Positions 9,604 through 18,495 of a stretch of DNA of 64,000 bases are shown in pieces. Position numbers and translations under genes: made by a program. The stretch spans positions 46,550 to 110,549 of the forward strand of contig NZ_JAMXFA010000023.1 of assembly GCF_025370785.1 (NCBI RefSeq). The letters run 5' to 3'. The DNA is from Laspinema olomoucense D3b. GTDB taxonomy: Bacteria > Cyanobacteriota > Cyanobacteriia > Cyanobacteriales > Laspinemataceae. The first letter of the stretch is position 1, and each line of letters begins with the position of its first letter. The notes below the pieces were generated by a model. It made no database searches and had not been told where the DNA came from. It saw only the letters and a list, made by a program, of their open reading frames with translations.

Positions 9604-9705
9604 GGGTTTCATTTCGCCTCATCAAAAAGTTAAAGCCAGCCAATTAGGGAAAGGCTTAAATGCAGCAAAAATTAATCCATCTGACAACCGAATATTACCG
9701 AGTAA

Positions 9706-9737
9706 AAAAGGGGGTGTCTATCCAGACACCCCCTTTT
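9706..9737 (+). terminator. Perfect 14-bp hairpin terminator
   Basis: AAAAGGGGGTGTCT pairs exactly with AGACACCCCCTTTT across the loop ATCC. The A-rich left and T-rich right arms let it act in both directions: after the small gene on the plus strand and after the convergent NAD(P)-binding gene ending at 9812. Confidence 0.85.
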
Positions 9738-9811
9738 GATTTATAGCGCTTCCTGCACTTATCAGTACCTCGTAACAGGGGTAACCGCTATAATTTGGAA
9801 AAACCCCTCAA

Positions 9812-10693
9812 TCACCCACTGACATACCGGCGAATAAAACTGTCTAAAGACTCCATTTTTATCCCAAAAACTGACTCTAAAGTTGCGATTTCTTCCGCCG
9901 TGCAGAAAAACTCATTAGAAACCAACACTCGCAAAGTTCCCAGAGATTTCTGTAAACAGGGATTCACCAATCCCAAAGCATTGCGGACCCCATCCAAAAC
10001 CATTATCGGTGGATTGATAATCATCGGGTCCCGGTTAAAAATGCGGCCAAAAATCTGGGGAATTTCTTCGCGGGATAGAATTTCGGGACCTCCAACCGGG
10101 AAAATTTTATTTGCTGCTTCAGGGACTAATACGGAATCTGCTGCTATTTGTGCTAAGTCATCGGTACTCACCGGGGAGGTGCGATTTCTCAAGTCTCCCA
10201 GACTTAAATAAACCCCCGTTTCTTTGAATCGTTGTGCAAAGGGAATTAAAGCCGAGTCAAAGGCAGAAGGACGTAAAATCGTGTAAGTCAAGCCACTTTT
10301 TTCTAAATATTTTTCGACTTCGCGCTTGGCTTTAAAAACCGGGGAATCCATATAACCGCGATCGCAACCCAGGACAGAAATCAAGACAAAATGCTCGACT
10401 CCCGCTGCTTTGCCATAATCAATCAGGTCAATATTCGCCCGATAGTCGATCGCCTGTGCACCTCCGCTTTCCTTCCCTCCATGAGTGCTAATGATATACT
10501 TCACCCCATCACAGGCTTTTTGTATATCTCGCTCCCGTTTCAAATCGCCAATAAATATATCAGCGCCTCGATTTTCTAACTCGCTGTAGTCCGAACTCAA
10601 TCGCACAAAAGCCCGTACAGGGGCTTGCCTAGCAGTCAAAACCCGCACCACGCGCCGTCCTAAACTTCCCGTTGCTCCAGTTACTAAGAACAT
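9812..10693 (-). CDS. NAD(P)-binding protein of the NmrA/atypical SDR type
   Basis: A 293-aa Rossmann-fold protein. The dinucleotide-binding loop is at the very N terminus: MFLVTGATGSLGRRVVRVL. Later segments (VKYIISTHGGKES, VEHFVLISVLGCDRGY, KYLEKSGLTYTILRPSAF) match atypical extended SDR proteins, in which the classical YxxxK pair is often lost; here the corresponding region has VEHFVLISVLGCD and no clear YxxxK. Such proteins in cyanobacteria include quinone- or chlorophyll-related reductases and redox sensors, so the substrate is open. An in-frame start 90 bases upstream (10783) would add 30 residues before the fold; the ATG at 10693 fits the family start better. Confidence 0.75.
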   Translation of the reverse strand: MFLVTGATGSLGRRVVRVLTARQAPVRAFVRLSSDYSELENRGADIFIGDLKRERDIQKACDGVKYIISTHGGKESGGAQAIDYRANIDLIDYGKAAGVEHFVLISVLGCDRGYMDSPVFKAKREVEKYLEKSGLTYTILRPSAFDSALIPFAQRFKETGVYLSLGDLRNRTSPVSTDDLAQIAADSVLVPEAANKIFPVGGPEILSREEIPQIFGRIFNRDPMIINPPIMVLDGVRNALGLVNPCLQKSLGTLRVLVSNEFFCTAEEIATLESVFGIKMESLDSFIRRYVSG

Positions 10694-11108
10694 TTGTTTT
10701 ATGGGTAAATGAATCAGTCTCCCTGCAATTTTAGCTCGTTCTCCAGAAAAGGGAGGGGAAGTGGATCCCGGTAGTCCCCACATTGGTGGATGGAAAATTT
10801 TTTGCGGCTGTCCTTTCCTCTGCCAGAGAAGAGGTAAAGATAGCTATTCTTGACACAATCCGCTACTGCAATCAAACTGGGTTTTTACAGGTTTATCTCG
10901 AAGTTAAAGGAATGCAACGGCATCAGCGCGCCTAAATCAGTTTGGGATAAAAAAAACGAGCAAGATGTGATGGATCCAGCACCCTACGCGAACGCACTAA
11001 AAGACTCTCACGGGATCCCTTGTCAGAATGATTTAGGTTTCCTATACAGAGGTTGACAATAAAGTTCCATGTTAAAAAATGTGATAGAGTAAATGAGTCC
11101 ACTTTTGA
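10694..11108. other. Intergenic region between minus-strand genes
   Basis: 415 bases including the upstream region of the NAD(P)-binding gene. Two short plus-strand frames here (10850-11056 and 11053-11250) lack ribosome-binding sites and protein-like patterns. Nothing else is recognised. Confidence 0.4.
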
Positions 11109-12689
11109 TTATTTATATTTCTTCGGTTTTAAGCAAAAATTGCAAGGACCGAGGTTGTATTTATTAAATTCAGTTTTATCATCAGTATTAAGTATAGTTC
11201 GTTTTTTGTCCTCTCTCATTACTAAATATTCAAAAGCCAAACTTTTATAATATCCACAAGTGGGACTCCAATGGTATCTATTTGTAGTTTTACTTATATT
11301 ACCTAAGTAACGTCCTGTTAATTCTCGTTGCACAGTAGGAAGAATTGAATCGTCATCATTTAGAGGATCAAATTCGTATAACTGCTCATTTTCTTCTCCT
11401 TGTGGTTCCAAAAGATTGTTTAATTCTTTTTGAAAGAGTTCAACTTCATTTTGTAATATTTTGTTTTCCTTTTCAAATCGGTTTAGTTCTTGCAATAGCT
11501 GAGAGCGTTCCTTCCTCAAAGTTTCAACGTCTCCGCTTATTTTATCTATTTCCTGTCCTTTATACTGAGATTGAGCAAGTAATATCTCTACTTGTTTTCT
11601 TAGAGTAGAGATTTGTCCATCTTGGTCGTACCGCTCCCTATTCGCTATTGCCAAATTTTGATTAATTTGATTTAAAATATTTTGTTTAGTAGAATTATCT
11701 TGGGTTAATTTCCTTATTTTGTTCTTTAGATCCTCATTCTTAGACTGTAAGTTAGAAGCCTTATTGTAAGAGTGAGATATTTCCTGAGATCTAACTTTTA
11801 ACTCTTGTTTTTGTCGATTATTTTCTTCAAGCAATATATTGTATTTCTGGAATACACTATCGAGCTGAGAACGTAATTCATTAACAAGAGAGATTGTACG
11901 TTCAGGATTAGCCTCTAATTCTTCAAGAGCATCAGTATATTTTGAGGATACAGTTTTTAATAATTTTTTTATTTTGTAAATAATCGTGAGTCTTGAAGGA
12001 CTTATGCTACTTGCTCTTTCTGCGATTTCCGTATCTATTCGGCTGAATAATTCGGCAAAAGCTCTTTCAGAAGGACTCTGATTGTTAACAAATTTTACTA
12101 GATGATTGATAATAATTTCGATTTCTCTCTCATCTTTTTGTAGCTGACTAGGAACTAAAGAGCGGTAAGCACTTTGAATTCGGGACAGTATTTTATATTT
12201 CTTTTGTATTCGAGGTTCTAATTGTTCTACAACTTGCTCTCTTTGAGAATTTAAGGCTTCTAGGGTCTGAGCAAGTCTTTGGTGACTCTCAGAGCTACCT
12301 TGACCTAATAATTCTATAATTTGGATATAAAGCCAATATTCTGATTCTTGCTGAGTTAAATAGTGAAGAGATTCTTTATCAACAGATTCAACCGGAGCTT
12401 CCTGATGCTGGAGTTCTTTTTGTAGACTATTAACTTTTGCTCCTAAATTTCCGATAAAACAAGATGATAGAAGGGTTTTAGCGGATTTAAAAGGAAAAGA
12501 GTAACTAGCGAAACAGCCAAAAAGTAGCCAAAAAATAAATACTGCAATTAGAAATACTAAGACCTTTAAGTAACTTAGAATTTTACTAAAAGAGTTGATT
12601 GGCTCTAAATCTTCGTCTAAAAGAGAAGTATAAAAGTTGTTGGTATAATTGTTAGAATTTTGAACGAAAGTGAAAGTTTTGGCTTTGAT
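11109..12689 (-). CDS. Membrane-anchored coiled-coil protein with C-terminal Ada-like zinc finger, no normal start codon
   Basis: The minus-strand frame is open from just after a TAG at 12690-12692 to the stop at 11109, about 526 codons. Only from the TTG at 11834 onward (241 codons) can a standard start be found, yet the upstream 285 codons look coding: a short polar segment, a strong transmembrane helix (YLKVLVFLIAVFIFWLLFG, near 12575-12515), then a long Glu/Lys/Gln-rich helical region. The downstream half is a coiled coil (about 11830-11420) and ends in a Cys/His module: YHWSPTCGYYKSL and GPCNFCLKPKK, an HxxxxC...CxxC arrangement like the metal-binding domain of Ada and related DNA-associated proteins. 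Translation may use a rare start (ATT, ATC) or a frameshift from the preceding gene, which overlaps it; an indel-broken gene is also possible. AT-richer than its neighbours, as in transferred DNA. Confidence 0.6.
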   Translation of the reverse strand: MKAKTFTFVQNSNNYTNNFYTSLLDEDLEPINSFSKILSYLKVLVFLIAVFIFWLLFGCFASYSFPFKSAKTLLSSCFIGNLGAKVNSLQKELQHQEAPVESVDKESLHYLTQQESEYWLYIQIIELLGQGSSESHQRLAQTLEALNSQREQVVEQLEPRIQKKYKILSRIQSAYRSLVPSQLQKDEREIEIIINHLVKFVNNQSPSERAFAELFSRIDTEIAERASSISPSRLTIIYKIKKLLKTVSSKYTDALEELEANPERTISLVNELRSQLDSVFQKYNILLEENNRQKQELKVRSQEISHSYNKASNLQSKNEDLKNKIRKLTQDNSTKQNILNQINQNLAIANRERYDQDGQISTLRKQVEILLAQSQYKGQEIDKISGDVETLRKERSQLLQELNRFEKENKILQNEVELFQKELNNLLEPQGEENEQLYEFDPLNDDDSILPTVQRELTGRYLGNISKTTNRYHWSPTCGYYKSLAFEYLVMREDKKRTILNTDDKTEFNKYNLGPCNFCLKPKKYK

Positions 12690-13032
12690 CTATCCCTGTC
12701 ACCTGACCTTGATTACCGGCTGCATTAATATTCAAGTTACCGAAATTGTTTTGAGTATATCCAGGTTGTTGATTTTTTATTGAATTAAATTTAGTAATCA
12801 GGTCTTCGAGAGCTGTTCTGAATTGCGCGTCTGCAAGAGATTCACTTATAATAGCTTGTTGTATAATTTTTGGTTGCTCTTGGACTTCCTGAATGTTCAT
12901 GCGATCCTTAAATCGGGACTGTAAAAACTGAACAATCTGGGAACCCACCTCTTGTAAAGCTCCGCCAGTAGTTTGATTTAGCACTGAAATTACAGCACTA
13001 ACCGTTAGGGTCGCTAGTTGAGATAATTCCAT
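12652..13032 (-). CDS. Small protein with helical N-terminal domain and Asn/Gly-rich tail
   Basis: A 126-aa product from the ATG at 13032 (an in-frame ATG at 13095 would add 21 residues). Residues 1-95 are helical (LSQLATLTVSAVISVLNQ, then GSQIVQFLQSRFKDR and an acidic/Gln-rich helix). The tail YTQNNFGNLNINAAGNQGQV is Asn/Gly rich, of a type seen after N-terminal adaptor domains of cyanobacterial NTPase or protease effector genes. It ends inside the open frame of the membrane coiled-coil gene, 38 bases past that frame's upstream stop, so the two overlap in the +1 register. I cannot name a family with certainty. Confidence 0.55.
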   Translation of the reverse strand: MELSQLATLTVSAVISVLNQTTGGALQEVGSQIVQFLQSRFKDRMNIQEVQEQPKIIQQAIISESLADAQFRTALEDLITKFNSIKNQQPGYTQNNFGNLNINAAGNQGQVTGIDQSQNFHFRSKF

Positions 13033-13111
13033 TTTATAGATCAGCCTCAGTAGAACTACTCTTGTAATGTAGCCGAGTAAGGTTGTCATTGTCAACCCTA
13101 CTCGCCTGAAA

Positions 13112-13894
13112 TCACTCTAATTCTAAAATAACTGGGGTGTGGTCACTGGGTTTGGGTAACTTCCTCGGTTCGGCGTCAATGGTACAGGCGATCGCCCGTT
13201 CTGTGAGCTTCGGTGTGACATAATGATGGTCGATGCGCCAGCCGCGATTTCGGGCGAATGCACCGGCGCGATAATCCCACCAGCTAAACTGTCCCGGTTC
13301 TTGATTAAATAGGCGGAAAGCATCGGTTAATCCGACTTCTAAAATGTTGGTTAAAGCAGCCCGTTCTGCGGGGGAGGCCATGATATCATTGGGGGTGGTT
13401 TTTCGATGAATATCTATGGCTTCTAAGGCAATATTAAAATCACCACAAATACATAATTTATCGGTTTTGTCAAGGATGATTTTTAGATAGTCTTGCAGAG
13501 TTTTTAGCCAGGTTAGTTTATAGCTATATTTATCACTGCCGACGGCTGAACCGTTAGGCACATAGAGATTGAGGATGCGAATATCTTCAAAGGTTCCAGT
13601 AATGACGCGCTTTTGTTCGTCTAATTCGGCGACTTCGGGACCTAGGATGGGGGTGAAGCCGATGCTGACGTCGGTGAGGGGAATTTTACTTAATAAAGCA
13701 ACCCCGTTGTAGGATTTTTGGCCGGAGATATAAAGGTGATAGCCTAATGCTTCTAAAGCCGATCGCGGAAAATCCGCATCCACTACCTTTGTTTCCTGCA
13801 AGCACAATACCTCAACGGGGTTGGTTTGTAACCAGTCAGTTACTTGTTCTAATCGAGTTCTAATTGAGTTAACGTTCCAAGTGGCAATCTTCAT
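13112..13894 (-). CDS. xth: Exodeoxyribonuclease III
   Basis: A 260-aa Mg-dependent AP endonuclease and 3'-5' exonuclease of base excision repair. The full set of family motifs is present: MKIATWNVNSIRTR at the N terminus, LCLQETKV (metal-binding Glu), ICGDFNIA (catalytic Asp/Asn), WRIDHHYVTP and the terminal catalytic SDHTPVILELE. Length is normal for bacterial ExoIII. The start ATG opens directly on the first strand, as in the family. It lies between the unusual membrane coiled-coil pair and the 2-OGDC gene, all on the minus strand, with its own short spacers. Confidence 0.95.
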   Translation of the reverse strand: MKIATWNVNSIRTRLEQVTDWLQTNPVEVLCLQETKVVDADFPRSALEALGYHLYISGQKSYNGVALLSKIPLTDVSIGFTPILGPEVAELDEQKRVITGTFEDIRILNLYVPNGSAVGSDKYSYKLTWLKTLQDYLKIILDKTDKLCICGDFNIALEAIDIHRKTTPNDIMASPAERAALTNILEVGLTDAFRLFNQEPGQFSWWDYRAGAFARNRGWRIDHHYVTPKLTERAIACTIDAEPRKLPKPSDHTPVILELE

Positions 13895-13968
13895 GGGTTA
13901 GGACTTAAGGATGAGGGGTTGATTATACCGCGTTTTGTCTCATTCTTTAACCCCTAACTCATGGTGAT

Positions 13969-15615
13969 TTAGATGGTGCAGTTCAATCCGCCTGATTTTT
14001 GACTAAAGCGGATATTTTCGCTGTAGTCAATGGGACAGTCAATCACTGCTGGAACATCCTGGGCTAGGGCTTCTTTCAGGGTGGGAATTAAATCCGCTGC
14101 GGATTCGATCCGATAGCCTTTTAATCCCATACTTTCGGCAAATTTCACAAAGTCAGGATTGGTGAATTTGATGAAGGCGGATTCACCATAGTGGTTCTGT
14201 TGTTTCCACTCGATGAGTCCATATCCGCCATCGTTAAAGATGATAGTTACGAAGGCGGTTCCGACGCGCAGGGCGGTTTCTAATTCTTGGCAGTTCATCA
14301 TGAATCCGCCATCGCCAGTTACTGCCACAATTTTGCGATCGGGATAGACTAATTTAGCGGCTAATGCGCCGGGAATGGCAATTCCCATTGCGGCAAATCC
14401 ATTAGAAATTAAACAAGTATTGGGCCGATCGCAATGGTAATGACGAGCAATCCACATCTTATGCGCGCCCACATCGGAGATGACAATATCATCCGGTCCC
14501 ATCACCTGCCGCAAATCATAAATCAGTTTTTGGGGTTTGATGGGAAATCCATCATCATGGGCATACTGTTCATAATCGGCCCGAATATCGGCGCGAAGTT
14601 CGCAAGCGTGAGGGGCGGGTTTACTCTGGCGATCGGCGCGATGTAAAATTTCCATCAAGGAGTCAGAAATATCCCCCACTACTTCCACAATCGGGATATA
14701 ACTACTATCAATTTCCGCCGGAGTTGCATTAATATGAATGATGGGAATTTTCCCCTCGGGATTCCATTTTTTCGGGGAATATTCAATCAAATCATAGCCC
14801 ACGGCAATGACCAGATCGGTTTGCTCAAACGCACAGGTAATATAATCACGCTGTTGCAATCCTGTTGTCCACAAGGCAAGGGGATGAGTATAGGGAATGA
14901 CGCCTTTCCCCATAAAGGTATTCGTAACAGGAATATGCAGGCGAGTGGCAAATTCTGTTAAGACTGACCCGGCATGAGCGCGAATTGCGCCATTTCCGAC
15001 TAAAATGAGAGGATTATTTGCCCGAGAAATGGCCGCTGCTGCTTCATTTAACCCTTGATAAGAGGCATAGCTTTTTTCTTGCTTATCTTTTCTCAAGGGT
15101 TCACCGACAACCGGCATGGCGGCAATATTTTCCGGTAAATCGATATGAACCGCCCCGGGTTTTTCGGTTTGTGCGCGTTTAAAAGCTTTGCGAACAATTT
15201 CCGGGGTGATGCTGGGACGGACAATTTGCGCGTTCCATTTGGTGACGGGTTCAAACATCGCCACTAGGTCTAAATATTGATGGGATTCTATATGCATCCG
15301 ATCGGTCCCCACTTGTCCGGTAATGGCGACGAGGGGAGCACCATCTAAGTTAGCATCGGCGACCCCTGTAATTAGGTTGGTGGCACCGGGACCCAAGGTG
15401 GAGAGGCAGACTCCGGCTTTTCCGGTGAGACGTCCGTAGACATCTGCCATGAATGCCGCACCTTGTTCGTGACGGGTGGTAATAAATTGAATAGAAGAGT
15501 TACTCATCGCTTTTAAAACGGCGAGATTTTCTTCTCCAGGGAGTCCGAAAACGTATTGTACGCCTTCATTTTCCAGACACTGAACTAATAGTTCGGCGGT
15601 GTTAAGTTCGCCCAT
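13969..15615 (-). CDS. ThDP enzyme of acetolactate synthase family, probable 2-oxoglutarate decarboxylase
   Basis: A 548-aa thiamin diphosphate enzyme. The conserved Glu50 that activates ThDP is in TTRHEQGAAFMADVYGR, and the ThDP/Mg motif is GDGGFMMNCQELETA ending at FNDGGYG. By family it would be called acetolactate synthase, but the gene directly precedes (on the map) and follows (in transcription) a succinate-semialdehyde dehydrogenase. That is the arrangement known for the cyanobacterial 2-oxoglutarate decarboxylase/SSADH pair, first characterised in Synechococcus PCC 7002, which closes the TCA cycle without 2-OG dehydrogenase. The length also fits that enzyme. No small regulatory subunit gene is next to it, which argues against anabolic IlvB. 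Substrate is inferred from context. Confidence 0.85.
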   Translation of the reverse strand: MGELNTAELLVQCLENEGVQYVFGLPGEENLAVLKAMSNSSIQFITTRHEQGAAFMADVYGRLTGKAGVCLSTLGPGATNLITGVADANLDGAPLVAITGQVGTDRMHIESHQYLDLVAMFEPVTKWNAQIVRPSITPEIVRKAFKRAQTEKPGAVHIDLPENIAAMPVVGEPLRKDKQEKSYASYQGLNEAAAAISRANNPLILVGNGAIRAHAGSVLTEFATRLHIPVTNTFMGKGVIPYTHPLALWTTGLQQRDYITCAFEQTDLVIAVGYDLIEYSPKKWNPEGKIPIIHINATPAEIDSSYIPIVEVVGDISDSLMEILHRADRQSKPAPHACELRADIRADYEQYAHDDGFPIKPQKLIYDLRQVMGPDDIVISDVGAHKMWIARHYHCDRPNTCLISNGFAAMGIAIPGALAAKLVYPDRKIVAVTGDGGFMMNCQELETALRVGTAFVTIIFNDGGYGLIEWKQQNHYGESAFIKFTNPDFVKFAESMGLKGYRIESAADLIPTLKEALAQDVPAVIDCPIDYSENIRFSQKSGGLNCTI

Positions 15616-15739
15616 AATCTTGTGTTACCTCAGAGAAATGCGTGGTTGATGACGGTGGCAAATGTGAGAACCTTTGGGGATTGCTGATGGGTTCGGTGAG
15701 TTAGGAACCTGTGACAATCCGTTAGGGTACGGTTTGGGT

Positions 15740-17122
15740 TTATTTGACCCAAACGGTTTTGATGTTGACGAATTCGTGAATGCCTTGAATGCTTAATTCG
15801 CGTCCATATCCGGACCGTTTGATGCCACCAAAGGGCAGGCGCGGGTCGGATTTGACTAAGCCATTAATAAAGACGGCACCGGCTTCGAGTTCTTCGATAA
15901 AGCGATCGCGCTCTTGGGGTTCGTTCGTCCAAGCAGAAGCACCCAAACCAAAGGGAATATCGTTCGCCCGGGCGATCGCTTCGTCGATATTAGCTACCCG
16001 AAATAACAGGGCCACGGGTCCAAAAAATTCTTCCCGTTCTGCCGGTATTCCGAGGGGAATATCGGTGATTAGCGTTGGAGGATAGAAGTTTCCCGGACGA
16101 TCAATTAAAGGAATGCCCCCAGTCGCCGCTTTTGCTCCATTTTCAACGCAAGCTAAAACTTGTTGGTGTAATTCCTCTAGGATTGATCGAGTTGCCAGCG
16201 GTCCGATATCCGTTGCCGGATCCATTGGATCTCCCACCCGTAATGCTTTGAAATGCTCAATCAAGCGTTGCTCAAACTCCTCGGCGATCGCTTCTTCGAC
16301 AATGAAGCGTTTTGCAGCAATACAAGACTGTCCATTATTAATCATCCGCGCTGTGGTTGCCGTTGCTGCGGCAACTTCCAGATCCGCGCTTTTCATGACA
16401 ATAAAAGGATCACTCCCTCCTAACTCTAGGACTGTTTTCTTGATATATTTCCCCGCTTTTTCCGCTAAACTGGAACCGGCGAACTCGGATCCGGTCAAGG
16501 CCGCAGCTTGAACCCGATCATCGGCGATCACGTCCCCTACTTTGTCAGCACCTATTAACAAAGTTTGGAATACACCCTCGGGAAATCCAGCTTCGCTAAA
16601 AATCTCTTCAATGGCAAGGGCGCATTGCGGCACGTTGGAGGCGTGTTTGAGTAGACCCACATTCCCCGCCATGAGTGCCGGGGCCGCAAAGCGAAATACT
16701 TGCCAAAATGGAAAATTCCAGGGCATCACGGCCAAAATGGGGCCGAGGGGTTGGTAGCGCACAAAGCTGGTACTGGCGTCGGTTTTTCCGGGAACATCTG
16801 CAAGGAATTGGGCGGCATTCTCTGCATAATACCGACAACCCACCGCACTTTTTTCCGCTTCTGCGATCGCCGAAGCGAGGGTTTTGCCCATTTCCAGGGT
16901 CATGATTTTCCCGTAGTGGGCTTTATTTTTTTCCAAAATATCCGCTGCGGCATTCATCCATACCGCCCGTTGCTTCAGGGGAATCCGCCGATATTTTTCA
17001 AAAGCCTGTTGCGCTTTTTCCAGTTTAGCCTGGACTTCGGCATCGGTTAAAGCGCTAAAGGTTTGTATCGTTTCTCCCGTGACCGGGTTGATACTGGCAA
17101 TAGCCACGATCTCATCTCCCAT
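15740..17122 (-). CDS. gabD: NAD(P)-dependent succinate-semialdehyde dehydrogenase
   Basis: A 460-aa aldehyde dehydrogenase oxidising succinic semialdehyde to succinate. Key residues: catalytic Cys in NNGQSCIAAKRF, general-base Glu in VLELGGSDPF, NADP-contact region MPWNFPFWQVFR, and C-terminal LPFGGIKRSGYGRELS. The short form (about 455 aa) matches the cyanobacterial enzyme. It is the first gene of a probable two-gene operon with the decarboxylase 124 bases downstream: together they take 2-oxoglutarate to succinate. The start ATG is at 17122; the 240-base upstream spacer ends in the hairpin after gmd. Confidence 0.9.
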   Translation of the reverse strand: MGDEIVAIASINPVTGETIQTFSALTDAEVQAKLEKAQQAFEKYRRIPLKQRAVWMNAAADILEKNKAHYGKIMTLEMGKTLASAIAEAEKSAVGCRYYAENAAQFLADVPGKTDASTSFVRYQPLGPILAVMPWNFPFWQVFRFAAPALMAGNVGLLKHASNVPQCALAIEEIFSEAGFPEGVFQTLLIGADKVGDVIADDRVQAAALTGSEFAGSSLAEKAGKYIKKTVLELGGSDPFIVMKSADLEVAAATATTARMINNGQSCIAAKRFIVEEAIAEEFEQRLIEHFKALRVGDPMDPATDIGPLATRSILEELHQQVLACVENGAKAATGGIPLIDRPGNFYPPTLITDIPLGIPAEREEFFGPVALLFRVANIDEAIARANDIPFGLGASAWTNEPQERDRFIEELEAGAVFINGLVKSDPRLPFGGIKRSGYGRELSIQGIHEFVNIKTVWVK

Positions 17123-17301
17123 TTACATAATGATTCTTGCCTAGACAACAAGGTGTTGAGGCTCGATTGGTGGCATTGTTATTTTGTCAAACTTTGTGGG
17201 GTTCAAATGTTAAATTTCACGTCGATTTTTGTCTTCCATCTCAGAGGGAGCAAAAGTCGCAAATTTAGGATCTATCTGTTACAAAACCCTGACATTTGAA
17301 C

Positions 17302-17350
17302 GCAACAACCGGCGCAACCGGCGGGGGATAAATCCCCCAGCGGTTGTTGC
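17302..17350 (-). terminator. Hairpin downstream of GDP-mannose dehydratase
   Basis: Outer arms GCAACAACCG (17302-17311) and CGGTTGTTGC (17341-17350) enclose an inner GGGGG-ATAAAT-CCCCC hairpin. It sits just beyond the gmd stop and before the SSADH promoter. There is no clear T-run on the minus strand, so it may be a processing or repeat structure. Confidence 0.5.
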
Positions 17351-17364
17351 CCGCCCGGTGTTGC

Positions 17365-18324
17365 TTAAATCCCTTGCCTTTTGGCCTCTACCATCTGTCT
17401 AACCACCTCGGGCATTTTCGACCTTGCCTCCCATCCCAGCTTGGCTTTTGCCTTGCCTGGATTGCCTCGACCGATGGCAATATCTGTAGGTCGATATAAA
17501 CTGGCGTCAATATTCACCCACTCCTGCCAATCCAGTCCCACACTATTAAAGGCGATCGCCACAAAATCCTCTAAACGATGGGTTTCCCCGGTGGCAATCA
17601 CATAATCATCTGGGTCCGGGTGCTGTAACATCAAATACATCGCCTCTACATATTCCTGCGCGTAACCCCAGTCCCGCTGTACGGAAATATTCCCTAGATT
17701 CACTTTTTCGCGACTCCCTCCGGCAATGCGGCAGGCAGCAGCAATAATTTTTTGGGTGACAAACCGTTCGGGTCTCAGGGGAGACTCATGGTTATACAAA
17801 ATTCCCGAACAGGCAAATAATCCGTAAGCTTCCCGGTAGTTGGCGACTTCCCAAAAGGCGGTAGCTTTGGCGACGGCGTAGGGACTCCGGGGCCGAAAGG
17901 GGGTGGTTTCATCCGCCGCGCGATCGCCCGTATCTCCAAAACATTCGCTGGACCCCGCATTATAAAATTTAATCGCTTTTCCCGTAAACCGAATCGCTTC
18001 CAACAAATTCAGCGTCCCGGTGGCAATACTTTCTAAGGTTTCCACAGGTTGATCGAAGGATAACCCCACGGAACTTTGTCCCGCTAGATTGTACACCTCA
18101 TCGGGTTCAATTTTTGTCAAAATTTGTAACACACTGCGAAAGTCATTTAAAGACATGGATTCTAACTTGACTTGTTCGCGAATGCCTAAGCGGGTCAGAT
18201 TGCGAAAAGATGACATTTGCGCGTCTCGGGAGGTGCCACAAACTGTATAGCCCTTGGAGAGGAGTAATTGAGCTAGATAGGCTCCATCTTGACCGGAAAT
18301 TCCACAAATGAGCGCTTTTTTCAT
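17365..18324 (-). CDS. gmd: GDP-mannose 4,6-dehydratase
   Basis: A 319-aa extended SDR enzyme making GDP-4-keto-6-deoxymannose, precursor of fucose, rhamnose-type and other deoxysugars for cell-surface polysaccharides. The N terminus has the Gmd-specific NADP loop ICGISGQDGAYLAQLLL. The catalytic Tyr/Lys are in YAVAKATAFWEVANYREAYG, and the Ser/Glu dehydratase residues in AGSSECFGD; NHESPLRPERFVTQKI is the usual Gmd substrate loop. Length is slightly under the 340-370 typical of E. coli Gmd. No fucose synthase gene is adjacent in this window. Start ATG is preceded by AAGGAG in the minus strand upstream region. Confidence 0.9.
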   Translation of the reverse strand: MKKALICGISGQDGAYLAQLLLSKGYTVCGTSRDAQMSSFRNLTRLGIREQVKLESMSLNDFRSVLQILTKIEPDEVYNLAGQSSVGLSFDQPVETLESIATGTLNLLEAIRFTGKAIKFYNAGSSECFGDTGDRAADETTPFRPRSPYAVAKATAFWEVANYREAYGLFACSGILYNHESPLRPERFVTQKIIAAACRIAGGSREKVNLGNISVQRDWGYAQEYVEAMYLMLQHPDPDDYVIATGETHRLEDFVAIAFNSVGLDWQEWVNIDASLYRPTDIAIGRGNPGKAKAKLGWEARSKMPEVVRQMVEAKRQGI

Positions 18325-18495
18325 AAAGGAGTTCGCCTTCTATTGTTTAGCATTTTAAGATATTTGACTCTTTCCAAGATAGCTTAGATCCGTTGTAGCA
18401 CTCTTTCTGGGAAGGGTTACCCTTCACTTGGGGTTAAATTGCCGGTACTCTGGAGATTTAACCGCGATAAAGAATAATCAGGGAGAGTAAGGACG

